This document shows, in pieces, positions 1 to 12,234 of a DNA stretch of 64,000 nt. The stretch comes from Oikopleura dioica. Taxonomy: Eukaryota; Chordata; Appendicularia; Copelata; Oikopleuridae. The stretch lies in NCBI GenBank assembly GCA_907165135.1, contig OU015568.1, forward strand, positions 11,788,501 to 11,852,500. Direction: 5' to 3'. Numbering within the stretch: the first letter of the stretch is position 1; each line of letters begins with the position of its first letter. The notes beneath the pieces are model-generated. The model worked only from the letters and a program-made list of their open reading frames with translations. It was not told the origin of the DNA and did no database searches. Made by a program: the position numbers and the translations under genes.

Positions 1-155
1 CATCCTCCAAAGCGATGTTCAAGGAATTTTAAAACTACTCCTGGAATCTTGGGGAACTCACTTTCCGGGCAGTTGCCAAGTGTTACCTGGCAATTGCCAA
101 GTGTACAGAAAAAAACTGTTTCTTGTGTTGTTCGTCTCAGGTTGTAGGTTTTTAG

Positions 156-948
156 AAGTCATTTATCAATGAACGGCTTTAGGTACAAAATTCACATCTT
201 TGAAGACTTTGGCCCAGACTCTTCCCGCGAAGAAATCTTCCAAGATCGTTCTCACGTCTTCCAAATTATCCCCCGTCCTTCGGAAATCCTCCCTTCAGAA
301 AGGGTTTACAATCTAAACGTCAGAGGCAAACGAGGAAACATCGTACAAGTTTATCCCGCGGTGGAATACGATTTCACGCCAAACGACTTGAAAGTGATGA
401 AAGACGACTTGATCCACATTCAGTGGTGGGGCTCCAACTCTCACAACAACAAGCCACCGGGGGCAAATGGGCAAACAGGCGACGATGGCCAGGGTAAAAG
501 TGGAACGGACAGAAGTACCTTCACGCCAATTTTGAGCGAAAGTCACAACTTTCCGATTCCATTCGAAAACTCCACATTTTGGAAGGACGTTGATTGGATC
601 TGGAGCTCGACTGAGCATAAACCTGACCAGGGAACAATCGGTAAGCAAATCCGCCTCGACAGATCTTAATTTTTCTATAGAGGACTTGGCGATCTACTTC
701 GCGACTTCTGGCTATTACGATTGCCGAGAAAACTGCAAAAAGTCTCCAAAGACAAATGATGATTTTGACCCCCAGATGAACAATTCTCCCGCTTCGATAT
801 CTGGACATATCATTCGAATGAAAGAGGCTAATAATTACCATTATATGAGCTCAAGGTATCTCATTCAGTTTTTCAACAATAACGTTTTTGTCCTAGAAAC
901 AACAACTTCAGCAATCGAAGTCAAAAGGGCAAAATTACTGTCCTCTAA
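156..948 (+). CDS. DD3-3-like protein, C-terminal part (5' end outside window)
   Basis: Three exons can be read: 156-640, 681-855 and 897-948 (stop TAA), with GT-AG introns of 40 and 41 nt. The protein resembles the C-terminal third of the DD3-3 family, first described in Dictyostelium and present in many animals. Recognisable family blocks are FQDRSHVF, EYDFTPNDL, HIQWWGSNSHNN, TDRSTF, ATSGYYDC and the end block NNNFSNRSQKG. The N-terminal two thirds should lie upstream; positions 1-155 look like intron ending in a TTTTTAG acceptor. The biochemical role of the family is not established; members are usually secreted or membrane-associated. The exon phases fit exactly, which supports this reading over the longer unspliced frames. 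Confidence 0.72.
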
Positions 949-1105
949 TCATTTTTCTTCCTTCTCTTCCATATTTACACAATTCCAAGTCCATCCATTT
1001 ACTTTATTCTTATTTTCTGTAGTTCACCAATCATGCTTCAAAACAATCAACTGATAATACAAAAGCTAGCGCATAGAAATCCTTCTTTCATTCTTCTTCA
1101 AGAAT

Positions 1106-2383
1106 ATGTCCGGAAACGGGAATCTGAAAAAAGGTACCAATCGAAAAAGAAAGAACAAAGACGGAAAAGATGATCAAAGAACGAAGCGATCAAAGAATTC
1201 TGATCTCCCTCCATCAGGTACAGACAAACAAAGATTCTTTGACTGACTTTGACACTGTAGATCGGCTCCCAAAGCATGGATTTCCAAGCGATCATCCGTA
1301 TAATAAAGACGGGTAAGTCTCTTTCCAGTCTCTTGAAGATTAAATGAAAGCGTTTTAGATATCGATATTGTCTGGCTGAACCCGATCCTCATATTCCAGA
1401 TAATGATCCTGATGAAGAACATGCTCGACCCGTTGCTATTCCGCCAAAAGTTTATCGAAAACTTGAGCACCCGATTCCTCTTCTCAGCTCTCACGATCGA
1501 GCCCAACAGCTCAATATAGGTACGATCAACATTTTAATCTTCATTGAATACTTTTTTTAGATGATGATCGATTGACAGTAACTGGCGAGCGAGGTTACAG
1601 TACCGTACGGGGCACGCACAGCGTCCGTAAAGGAAAGTGGTACTTTGAGGTGTTAATTAAAGAGCTGCCAGATGACTCAGCAGTGCGAGTTGGCTGGTCG
1701 CAGAAATATGCGTCAATTCAAAACCCAGTCGGTTGTGATGTTTTTGGATACTCGATAAGATCCAAGAAAGGGACAGTCTTTCATCAAGCTCGAGGAAAAT
1801 CGTATACCAACAAGGTAAGACAGTTTCTTCAGGAGTTTTGTTAACACATTCAGGTCGGATTTGAAGAAGGTGACGTGATCGGCTGCGAAATCTCGCTCTC
1901 TCCAAATGCTCCTTCTGCTTATAAACTTCCTGATACTCTCAAAGAAGCTACCCTTATCAAGTTCAAGAACTTTTACTACTTTGAGTCACGCGATCAAATG
2001 AAGAATGCCAAAGAGAATCTCAAGGAAGTTGAAAATTCGAGTGTTACCTTCTATAGAAACGGAAAATCACTAGGAACGGCTTTCAAGAATATCTACGACG
2101 GGGAGTATTTTCCGGCAATTTCGTTGTACAAAGATGCTAAGGTAATTTAAACCTATAAGCAAATGATTCAAGCATTTCGAAGGTGACTGTAAATTTCGGC
2201 GGAACTCCGTGGAAACACCGACCCGAAGCGACTGAAAAAGAGAAAGCCGCGGAACCGATTGAAAAACGCGGCTTTTCCTCGCAAATTGAGCAAGCAATGG
2301 CTGACCTGTTGTTTGCTGTAGATCTGAAAATCAATGGAATACTGAAAACCGATCTCGGCAAAAAGCTTGATTCCAACTATTAG
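1106..2383 (+). CDS. ASH2L: Set1/Ash2 histone methyltransferase complex subunit ASH2 (SPRY part)
   Basis: Six exons (1106-1217, 1261-1312, 1359-1519, 1561-1814, 1854-2141, 2183-2383) join to 355 codons with introns of 39-46 nt. The protein has a basic N-terminal tail of about 38 residues, then the ASH2L SPRY domain (blocks HPYNKDGYRYCLAEPDPH, DDRLTVTGERGYS, RKGKWYFEV, RSKKGTVFHQ, YFPAISLYK). It ends in the helical Sdc1/DPY30-interaction segment (IEQAMADLLFAVDLKING). ASH2 binds RBBP5 and DPY30 in nuclear complexes that methylate H3K4. The atypical PHD and winged-helix domains found N-terminally in vertebrate and fly ASH2 are absent, and only 157 bp separate this ATG from the upstream gene. The ATG follows a CAAG acceptor-like site. 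Confidence 0.9.
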
Positions 2384-2450
2384 TCTTTACTTTTCTTTCA
2401 AACTGCCACAACTGGAGTTTTACATGTGATAGTTTTTGCATAAAATGTAT

Positions 2451-2461
2451 ACTTTTAGAAA
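2451..2461 (+). other. Probable trans-splice or 5' splice acceptor of CFAP74
   Basis: Only 78 bp separate the ASH2L stop from the CFAP74 ATG, and the sequence just before the ATG is an ACTTTTAG acceptor followed by AAAATG. No donor lies between the genes. In larvaceans this arrangement is typical of a downstream operon gene capped by spliced-leader trans-splicing. The spliced leader itself is not in the window, so this is inference. Confidence 0.4.
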
Positions 2462-5400
2462 ATGACAATCGAAGAAGTGCCAACAGTGAAAATCCGCCGA
2501 GCGCGGAAGGAAATTCAAAACTTTCAAGACAATCTTTCGGAGCTCGAGAAAAAGCGCGAAGAAAAGATCGAAAAATTCAATGCATCCAAAGATCGTCAAT
2601 ACGAACTCGCTTGTCTCCGCGATGAAATTGTTCAAAAACTCGCTGCAGCGGAGAACTCTAATAAGGCAGCATTCTTCCGGCATCAAGGAGAGCTAGAAAA
2701 GGTTGTTGTTGAGATGGAGAGCGCGGAATTGCTCTCGAAGAAACTAAAGGAGGAAATTGAAAATGTCGAGTACGAACTTGAAGTAGCGAAAGTCAATGGA
2801 CATGTTTTTGAAGGGAGGGAGGATGAAGTTTTGGCGTTTGAAAAAGAGGTTGAAATTTATGAAAAAGACCTTGCCAACTACAGGTAGCCATACGAATCCT
2901 CCAGTCAAATTGACTTTTTTAGACTCGCACAAGAAACGCAAATTGCAGAAAATGCATTACGTCAATTGCGACGCAGATTCGAAGAAGAAGCCGCTGATAA
3001 GGCTGAGAAGGAGCGCTATCAAACTGAAATGAACAATCGAGCATCTGTGGCATTCAATAATTTGAAGCCTATCATGCACGAGTCGATTCAGAAGCAGAGA
3101 AAAGCGCAAAAAGACGAAGCTAATGCGAAGAAAGATCGAGAGAACAAAATGAGAGCGAGCGTGAATGAGCTGAAAGATGCGGTAAAGAGAAACACTGACA
3201 ATTATCATGTTATTATGCGCAAGAAAGCTGTCAGGGATAAACGAGAGTTGAAAAGGGACGAAGAAATTGTCCAGGATCTGATGGAAACGAATGATATCAG
3301 CGAAGTGAAAGCGAGGTTCATTCTTGAAAGCGAAAAACGAGACCTCGAATGGGAAAGAAAATTGGAAAAGCAGAAAAGAGAGCGGCAGCTGAAAGAAGAA
3401 GATATTATTATGAAATTGAGACAGGAAGATGCCTTCGTCAAGCGAACTGAAAAAGTACAGCGAACAGAAAGGCTTTTAAAAAGAAGCAGAGAAGATCCGA
3501 ACTTGCTCAAAAAGAAGAATCTTTCGCAACAAGTGAGAAGGGTCCGACAATTGGAAAATTACAGACGTCCATTTTCTGCAGATAGCTTCTCTGGATCTGT
3601 TATGGAAGGTCTCGGAACTTCACGTGACTTCTCAATTGATCAACACTCTAAGAGCTTCGTTGATGAAGAAATTCATCTTTCTGAAGATTTTGCTCCTCTC
3701 TGGGATGGCGTTGCCCCTCACGATGAAGAAAATCTTAACTACAAGCCAACCTCGGCTAAACAGGAAGTCAACTTGACAACCAAAATCGTTGCCGATCCGC
3801 CTGCCATTGAATTCCTTGATTTTGATCTCCAAAAAGAGTACACCATCAGTGTGACTCTTACGAACGCGGCAAATGAAAAAACGCCGATTCGTCTTGTCAG
3901 ATTGAGCGACAATGTGATGGACTTGTGCTCCTGGGATTTCAAAGTGTTGCCTTCAATTTCCCCTGGAATCTCGATCCCTTTCCAGATCTCCTTCTACCCA
4001 CAAATGCTTGAGTCTATCGATGGTTACGCCGAGTTTAAGACCTTATTTGGCATTTTCAAGTTGCCAATAAGAATGCGGCCACCAAAGTATGATCCAAAAA
4101 TCTCCCTCAAATCAGTTAACTTTGGGAACGTTATCATCGGGGAATCCATGCAGACTGAAATAGAAATTGAGAATCTGGGCGCTAAAGATGGCTCGATTTA
4201 TGTTGACTCGAGCAATCTACCGAATGAGTTCGAAATCAGTCCTAAAAGCGAAAATATGAAAGTTGGACCGAAGGAAATCATCAAATTGAAACTGAAGTGG
4301 AATCCGCAAACTGTTGGTCATTTTAATTTCCCTCTTTTTATCAGCACGGATGAAAACGAACAAAAAAAGGTCGACGTCTCCGGTTATGCTTCTCTCCTCC
4401 CCGTCAGTCTTTCAGACGACTCGCTTGATTTCAAAGTCTGCTCTCATGGATTTCTTTATCAAAATCAATTCAGTATTCTCAATTCCTCCAATGTCTCTCA
4501 GCCCTTCTCTTTAAACATCCCTCAAAATCTCCAATCGGGAATAACGATTTCACCACAAACAGGTTCTGTGCAAGCGTACTCTTCTTCCAAGATCCATTTA
4601 AAATTCACTCCATCAGCTGATTGCAACTTCGATCACTTCTTAGACGAAGATACCAATGTTTTCGAATTCCCCGTTGAAGTTTCCTTCCAAAATTTTCAAA
4701 AACCTCTCACGACCACTCTTTATGCAATCATCAACGATCCATCTCTTGAAATTATTGAAGAGTCCCTTGACTTTGGTAATACAACGATATTTGAATCAAC
4801 TGTCCACCGCGTGAAAATCACGAGTCGGTCGCTTCTTGTCGAGGAGTTTGGCTTCTCTGAGCTGCCGAATTTTGTTTCTGTCCGGCCCGGTCATGGATTT
4901 GCCTCGCTTGCTCCTGGAAAATCGATGGAAATTGAGATTTTGTTCTCTCCAATGCAAGCTAGCAAGTATGAGTTCACAATCATGCTCGAAACGCTTAAAG
5001 GATTCAAGCACCGTTTCAAATGCAAGGGTGTCGGGGTCAAACCGCCTCTTGAAATCTCAAATCAGCACTTAAAACTCTCCACGCCTCTCTTCAGCGTCAA
5101 CAGAGCTACCTTCACACTGACTAACACGCATACAAGCAGAGATGAATACTCTCGTCCTGTTGCTCGCATCGGAAATGGGAAGATCTTTCCTGTGACCAGC
5201 ACGTCTTTTAGCTTCATGCCTCCTGAAGACTCTAACCTTCACTTTTCTCCATCTGTAGGGGTTTTGAAACCCGGTGAATCTGTGCTTGTGACTGTTACTC
5301 ATGAACCTTTCATACCCGAAGAAATTATTTACGAAAAAGCAAGAACGTTTCCTCCACCGGAAGTTCAAGCATCTCCAGAGCCCCCACAGACGGCGAAGAA

Positions 5401-6995
5401 ATCCGTAAAAGGTTCAAGAGTCCCTTCAAAAACGCCTTCGAGAATTTCATCGCGTCGTGAATCTCGGCAAAGCTCTCATAGCAACTCTGGATCTCGTGTT
5501 TCTAGCGCTTCCACCCTTCCACCGCCTCCCGTAGAGAAGAACGACACCCGATACTGTCAAGCTAAAAGTATTTTGTCGGAGAATTTCGGTGAAAGGCGAG
5601 ATAGATTCTCGATTGCCTGCTTTATTTCGGCGGAGGATGTATCGAAAGGACGCAGCTGGAAGAATCCGTCCTTTGATTCGGGCTATTGTCTGTTTATTGA
5701 TGCGGAGCTGGAAATTACGCGCCCAGCGCTAGTGCTAGAGAACGGCATGGATGTGATTAACATGGGCGCCAGACCAGTTGGAACGACAGAGAAACAGTAT
5801 TTTTATTTGAGAAACAGGTCAGTCTAGAGTAAGAGATATCAGTTATTTTACCAATGTTATTCAAGGTCAAACTCCTATCTTGAAATAACGACTACTCCTC
5901 TCAACCCTTCTGGTCCATTTATCCTCGCGAATCCAGTCCCAAATAAGCTCGGCCCAGGCGATCGCGCCCGAATTCTTATTAAATTCAACCCAGCAAATGC
6001 TCAAATTTATCACGACTACCTCTACCTGAATTACTCAAAGCTTGATGGAATCAATTGCCCTCAACGCATCGAGCTGCTCGGCAGAGGGCAGAAAATCGAC
6101 GCCTATGTTGAACAATTGCAGCCACAAAATGAGATGCCGGTTGTTTTGCTCGGAGGAGAGAGCTTTTTGGAGACGGAGATAAAAAATCCGAGCGGTTTCC
6201 CCGTTTCATTCAGGTGAGCTTTCAATTTCAAATGGCAAGTTTCATCGTCTTTCTCAGGATAACACCCTCAAATGACAACTCAATCGATCATAATCGAAAT
6301 CGCAACGGGAAAGCCGTATTTGATATTACCCCAGCTTCTGGAATCCTTTCTACGCAGGAAAACCTTGATCTCAAAATAAGCTTTCGCCCTGACCACGCTG
6401 GGCATTTTACGGAAGTGTTTACTCTGCAATTTTGCGAGACTGAAGAATCGACGCGGGTTTATCGGGTTCATGGCTATTGCTCGCCTAATGATGTTATGAT
6501 TCAACAAGTTGACGACTTTGACATTGTATTCTCGGACAGAGAACAGAAACAAGCTGGCTCTGGATTTACGAAGTAAGATTAAGCTTTTAAGTAGCTCTTT
6601 ATTCTGTAATTAGCCCTGATAAATACAGAGAAGTGATCGACCATGGACCAATTATGATTCAAACACGATTAAATGACCTCTCAAGGATCCAAAGACCTGA
6701 ATACAGAACTTCATTCCTCATAAAAATTCTGACACCATCTCCCAGCAGGTCATCCAGCAAAGCTTCAAAAGAGAAGAAAAAGGAGAAGCCTTCAAAAAGT
6801 GGCCCTAGTTCGTTCGAAATCATTCTTCCCGACGATTTTGAAGCGCAGGTATTCCCAGGATTAGCAGGCGCTCTAGAAGTCGACGCGACGAAGTTCGAAA
6901 TTCTTTTGAAGTCAAAGCCAAGTGCTCTTCCTATTCAGCTAACTGTGAACACTTCCCAAACTGTTAAATATCAGATTTTTCTTCAAAGCGACTGA
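2462..6995 (+). CDS. CFAP74: Cilia- and flagella-associated protein 74
   Basis: Exons 2462-2883, 2923-5817, 5866-6213, 6258-6572 and 6614-6995 join to 1,453 residues (human about 1,580). The first ~220 residues are strongly charged coiled coil (repeated K/E-rich helices, REDPNLLKKKNL near the end). The rest is a string of immunoglobulin-like ASH/MSP-type beta domains of about 100 residues, with motifs such as VNFGNVIIGES, LDFGNTTIFES and the RNRSNSYLEI junction. A low-complexity Ser/Arg/Pro linker lies around residues 800-850. CFAP74 is a central-pair (C1d) component of motile cilia. HYDIN and CFAP47 share the ASH repeats but lack this coiled-coil head, so CFAP74 is the better fit. All introns are 39-48 nt and phases fit. 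Confidence 0.75.
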
Positions 6996-7365
6996 CCTTT
7001 CTTGTTCAATTATTCTACTGACCTACTACTTTTCTGTTTATATTTTTCTTTTCTATTTACTTTTTTTATTTTGATAAATCTTTATTAAAAATTATTATCT
7101 TCAGACAGACGAAAAAACCTCAGGGGATTTTTCTCTGGAGGTACTTCGGTCATATGCTTCTAGGAGCAAAACTTAGAAAAGGTAAATAAATAGAGTATCT
7201 TCCTGGTGATTTGCTCTAGAACGCGCTTCTATTTGCGAAGGGGCTAATCAGGCAAGAATATGTTTCCAGTTTCTAAGAAATGTCTTCGGGAGTTTACAGT
7301 TAACTGTATTTTTCAGCAAACGAACTTTGGCTGAAGCTGGCAATCGCAATCGCGCGCCAACTTCG
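6996..7365 (+). other. Intergenic spacer with 3' UTR and 5' leader
   Basis: An AT-rich stretch after the CFAP74 stop probably holds its 3' UTR. A short GC-richer stretch and a clean pyrimidine acceptor (TATTTTTCAG, ending at 7317) follow. The acceptor lies 48 bp before the ATP13A start and may be a trans-splice site or the end of a 5' UTR intron. No coding exon is supported here. Confidence 0.5.
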
Positions 7366-10300
7366 ATGACAGAGAATGAAAATCTCGTATTTAACCCTCT
7401 CCCAAATTCGGATTGCTTCAAGAAGAAAGTGCTCAAATTTGGGGAGGGCAGCGATGACGAATTCGGAATTTACTCTTATCGGAAGCATGCGCTACGCACA
7501 TACTTATGCTACTTTCTTATATTCATAACAGGTGGCTTGGCATGGTTCTTTTTTCACTGGAATTCGGACTGGTGGATCATTCTCACGGCGGAGCTGGTCC
7601 CATTTCAAAACGCAGACATTGTGCTGGTCAAAGAATCCACAACGGGCAAAACATGGATCGAGAAAATGGAAATCTGGCAGTGGGACATTGTTAAATCTCA
7701 CATTTCTCATATCATTTTTGGCTCTCGCTTCTCGTCCCCAAGCTGCCAGGAGATCAAGCACAACCAGGACTTCATCTGTACGTTTGTTCATAAGAAACAG
7801 CGTTTTGCAATCATGGAAGAGAAGATTTATGCTATTAGTGGGCTATCTGGTGTCGAGTCTAAAAGTTTGACTAATTTCACCATCAAGGTAATTTTCTAAC
7901 CATGTCTTATTTTTAACCTGCTCACAGGATTTTGAAACGCTAAAAGACCGCCAGGATGTTTTCGGCAAAAACATAATCGACGTAGAAGTGCCAAGCTACC
8001 CAAAGATCTTCCTCGATGAAATTATTTCGCCTTTCTATGTGTTTCAAATCTGCTCCGTCATCTTGTGGATGGCCGATGAATACTACTACTACGCGATTTC
8101 GATTATCATCATCACCATTGTTTCGGCTTGCTCGACCATGTTGACTATTCGCAAGGAAAGGGAAAACTTGCGGAAAATGGTTGATCGTAATAACCATTGT
8201 ATTGTTGAATGTAAGCGCGATGGAATTTGGACGAAGCTTGAGAGTCAGAACATAGTTCCTGGAGATGTTATTCTAGTTCCTCCAGGAGGGACGTTTATCC
8301 CAGCTGATTGTGTTATTCTTACCGGAAGCGCAATTGTCAATGAAGGCATGCTAACGGGCGAGAGTATCCCAGTCCAAAAAAGTCCTATCAAAACATCTGA
8401 TGCGCTCTATCGCCCAGAAAGCTTCAAAATGTCTACTCTCTTTGCTGGAACCGAAGTTCTCCAGACTCGATCGCAAAATGGCGAGTGTACGGCGCTGGTC
8501 GCTCGTACTGGCTACGAGACAGCAAAGGGTCAGCTCGTCCAGTCAATTTTATTCCCGAAAGATGTGAATCATAAGTTGACATCCGACGCTGCGCAATTTT
8601 TGATGATTCTTGCTGGGACAGCTTCTATTGGATTTATTTATGCAGTTGTCCTTCAATATTATAATTGTGTCCACACGAGGCTCATTATTACCAAATCGCT
8701 TGATATCATCACCATCGTCGTTCCTCCAGCGTTACCCGCCGCGTTGAGTGTTGGTTTGGTCTGGGCTGTTCGAAGAATCAAGAAAATCAACATCTTCACG
8801 ATCTCTCCGGCAAGAATAAATTTAGCCGGTCAAATTAACATTTGTCTCTTTGACAAAACCGGCACGTTGACAGAAGATGGATTGACTTTCAAGGGCTACG
8901 ATCAGCTTACTGATGAAGCGACAGGAATTTCGAACGAGAGAAAAGAAGACTCGGATATTTTAACACAGTGTCTTGCCGTGTGCCACTCACTAACGCGGAT
9001 AAATAACGAGATCGCAGGTGATCCACTTGAGTTGGAGATGTTTGGCCACACGAAATGGGAGCTCCATGAACCAGAGTGCGGCGAGACCGAGAATTTCGAC
9101 AACCTAGAAGCGAGTTATGTTCAATCGCCCGACGGCAATCACAGAATTCTACAACTCCGGTTAGTTTGTTATATTTTTCACTATAAGAACTGTTTATAGA
9201 CAATTTCCCTTCACATCAGAAGATAGCCGACAGTCGGTGGTTGTCGAGTGCGTTTGCCAAAATGGACAAAAATCCCTGAAAACTTTCATAAAAGGCGCTC
9301 CAGAGAGAATCGAAAAATTATGTCTGTCCGATTCAGTTCCTCAATCGTTCAAGACCGCTCTGGATAGATACAGTCAAAAGGGATTTCGCGTGATTGCTCT
9401 GGCGGCGAAGGATTTAACGATGAAAAAATTCAAGGTCCAGCGAGCAAAGAGAGACGACCTCGAGCAAGATGCCAAGTTTATCGGGCTTATTGTTTTTCAA
9501 AACAAGGTGAAGTCCGTTTCTGCGGATATTATTGAAGAGTTGGAAGAGGCAAAGATCAAGAGCGTCATGGTCACAGGAGACAATATTCTGACGTCTATCG
9601 CTGTGAGCTTTGAGTGTGGAATTCTGAATAAATCAGAGAAGGTCATTATCGGTGAACTGTCAAAGGAAAACGTCATGTGGCGTGAAGTCAACAATTCAAC
9701 GAGCTATGAGAGCTTCCCTATCTCGAAACTAGTCGAAAACGACAAGGATTCATTTCAAGTCGCGATGACTGGTGATGTTTTCGACTGGCTTGTTCTCAAT
9801 CAACCGACGTTGCTAGACTCGATACTGGTAAAGGGAAGAGTTTTCGCCCGGATGAGTCCAGAGAATAAGGCCTTGCTGGTTGATTATTTTGAACAAATGG
9901 AATACATAGCTTGTTTCTGTGGTGATGGGGCGAATGATTGTGGCGCTTTGAAGAGAGCAAGTGTGGGAATATCACTCTCTGAGTTAGAGGCATCTGTCGC
10001 GGCGCCTTTTACTGCAAAATGTGGCGATGTCAGGTAATAAATTTAATTAATGATAATATTTTAACTCTACTACTGTAGTTGTGTGTCCAATCTCATCAGA
10101 GAAGGTCGGGCTGCGCTAATGACATCATTCGGAATGTTCAAATACATGGCACTGTACTCGATGATCCAATTTTGCTCAATTTTAATCCTCTACTGGCGGA
10201 AGACGAATCTGAGCGACTGGCAATATCTTTACATTGACCTTATAATTATCGACATTGTCGCGCTGACAATGTCCCTCAGTCCAGCCTATAAACGTATCGC

Positions 10301-11275
10301 CGAAACCCCACCGCCAAGAGCTCTCGTTACCGGTAATTTGAGAGCACTCCCTAGATTTTAATCGATATTTTTAGCACCGACAATCTTCAGTCTTTTTGTC
10401 CACGTCTTTACATGCGTGCTTTTCCAAGTCATCGTTTATCTGTATACGATCAATAAGCCTTGGTTTTGCTCAATTTCGGACAATTTCCCACCTTGCTTTA
10501 GTGGAAATAACGCTACTATTCCACTTCCAAATAATGGAACTATCTCAAGTACTTGAAAATATAGCAAAACTCGCACTCTACGAATATTTAAGTTCATCCG
10601 ATTATTGGAACCTGCTCGCAAGAAGAGCAAGATGACGAGTACTACCCTGAACATTACGCCACTGTATCCCTTTTTCTTTTCAGCCAATTCCAGTACGTTC
10701 ATATGGCCTTTGTATTTTCTGTAGGAAAGCCTTATCGCCAGGTGATTTATTCGATTCCCTATTGAAATTTTATTTTTATTTAGCCAATTTGGAGGAACAT
10801 TGTATTCATTTGCGCTCTTCTCACTCTGACCTTGACCTCGATTTTTATCGTCTTTACTGATTTACCGTTTGTGACCGACCTATTTGAACTGAAGAAAGAA
10901 GACCCACCCCTTCAACCTTTACCGTATCCGTGGAAAATTGAAGAAGGATGGGATCAGGATCCAATAAGAATTTGGTAAGTTTTGAAAAATGTGTGACAAT
11001 CTTTTGACAAGTGTGAAAGAGAGTTCTCCTTCTGGGTCGAGAGTGACTGTATTGATTATTTATAATTAACATCTCTGTCAAGGATTCTCTGCCTGGCAAT
11101 TGTCAATTGGCTCGTCTCGTGGGCGCTCGAGGACTACGTCGTGCAAAATCGACGAATTTGGAAGTCACTTGCAACGCTCCAGAAAGAACGCCACAAGCAC
11201 AAGAGATTCATGATCGTTGAGAAGGAAATTTTTAATAATGAGAGCTGGCCACCGAAAGAACTAATTAAAGCTTAA
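7366..11275 (+). CDS. ATP13A: P5B-type ATPase, ATP13A2/ATP13A3-like polyamine transporter
   Basis: Eight exons (7366-7887, 7928-9159, 9200-10033, 10079-10332, 10375-10548, 10593-10741, 10784-10974, 11083-11275) join to 1,182 residues, the usual P5B length. Visible landmarks are the LTGES actuator motif near residue 316, the P5B signature PPALPA near 440 in M4, the phosphorylated Asp in DKTGTLTEDG near 482, KGAPE in the nucleotide domain, and GDGANDCGALK near 826. Family members are late-endosomal or lysosomal pumps that export polyamines to the cytosol. The start is the first in-frame ATG; longer frames upstream begin with TTG. The 10549-10592 intron lies in a variable lumenal loop and is the least certain junction. 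ATP13A2 and ATP13A3 cannot be separated by eye. Confidence 0.92.
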
Positions 11276-11374
11276 TATCTTCAACAAGAAAATCTGTACT
11301 TCTAAGAACAAAAACCAACTGCTCTCTTCCATGATTTCAATTCAGAGAAAATAATGACATGAAAATATAAAAAC

Positions 11375-12031
11375 ATGAGCGATAATTTGGACTTGCTTGA
11401 TCGGATTATGGGCGATAGCAAAAAGTTTTTGATGTCGCCCCCGCCCGTTGACCCAGTTGCTGAAAAACTAGGTCAGAAAATTTAACTTTCTTCAAATTAA
11501 AAACGAGTTAAAGCCGATATTCTTTCTTCAATGGAAAAAGCTTCGCAAGAGAACATAAAGAAATTGAATTCTGTTGAGGTAAAAGATCCATCTCAATCGC
11601 CATTAAAATATTTTCCCAAGCATGAAGATTGTCTGATGATGACGGAATTTACATCCAACTCTTTGATAAATTACACTTCGCCAGTTTCCCCTGTCAAAGT
11701 TGCCCAGACAAAGCGGCTGAAAAAGTTGCGAGACTCGTCAGATTCTGAAGATTTATTGATTCTCAGGTGAACCAAGTTCATTCAAGAGACGATCATAAAA
11801 TGAAACCAAGGCAAGAATTGCAAGCAGAACAACTCAAGTCTAAAAGTCTTCAAGAAGAGCTTCAAAAATCGCTGAAAAGAGAGCAGCTTTTACGATCCCA
11901 ATGCGAGGATCTATTTCAGGTTGGCATTTCTAAAATTGGCCAATTTAAATTAACCCCTTCAGGCGCTCGAACGAAATAAATTGCGCGAAGTCGGCAACTC
12001 GGCAAAGTTGATGGACGTCAAACCGTTTTAA
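11375..12031 (+). CDS. Small coiled-coil protein, not recognised
   Basis: Four exons (11375-11471, 11514-11766, 11811-11919, 11963-12031) with introns of 42-44 nt join in frame to 175 residues. The N-terminal half is polar with short Ser/Pro motifs (MSPPPVDP, YTSPVSPVKV). The C-terminal half, from QELQAEQLKS to LFQALERNKL, is a clear charged coiled coil. The ATG lies 99 bp downstream of the ATP13A stop, so the gene may be co-transcribed. I recognise no family. The coherent phases of four exons argue that it is real. Confidence 0.6.
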
Positions 12032-12234
12032 CCTCACTGTATCTTACCTACAATTTAATTTAACTTTAATTACTGAGCTTTCATCTTTGCTACACTCCCC
12101 CACTGAATGCGAAATTGTACTTTTATCTGTCCGCTGATTAATTTCTTCTTTCAATGTTGCCATTCCAAAAATTCCAAAAAAATACGATCTTCATAAAAAC
12201 TGAAACGATCCTGTAAATAAATGATTCAAGAGTG

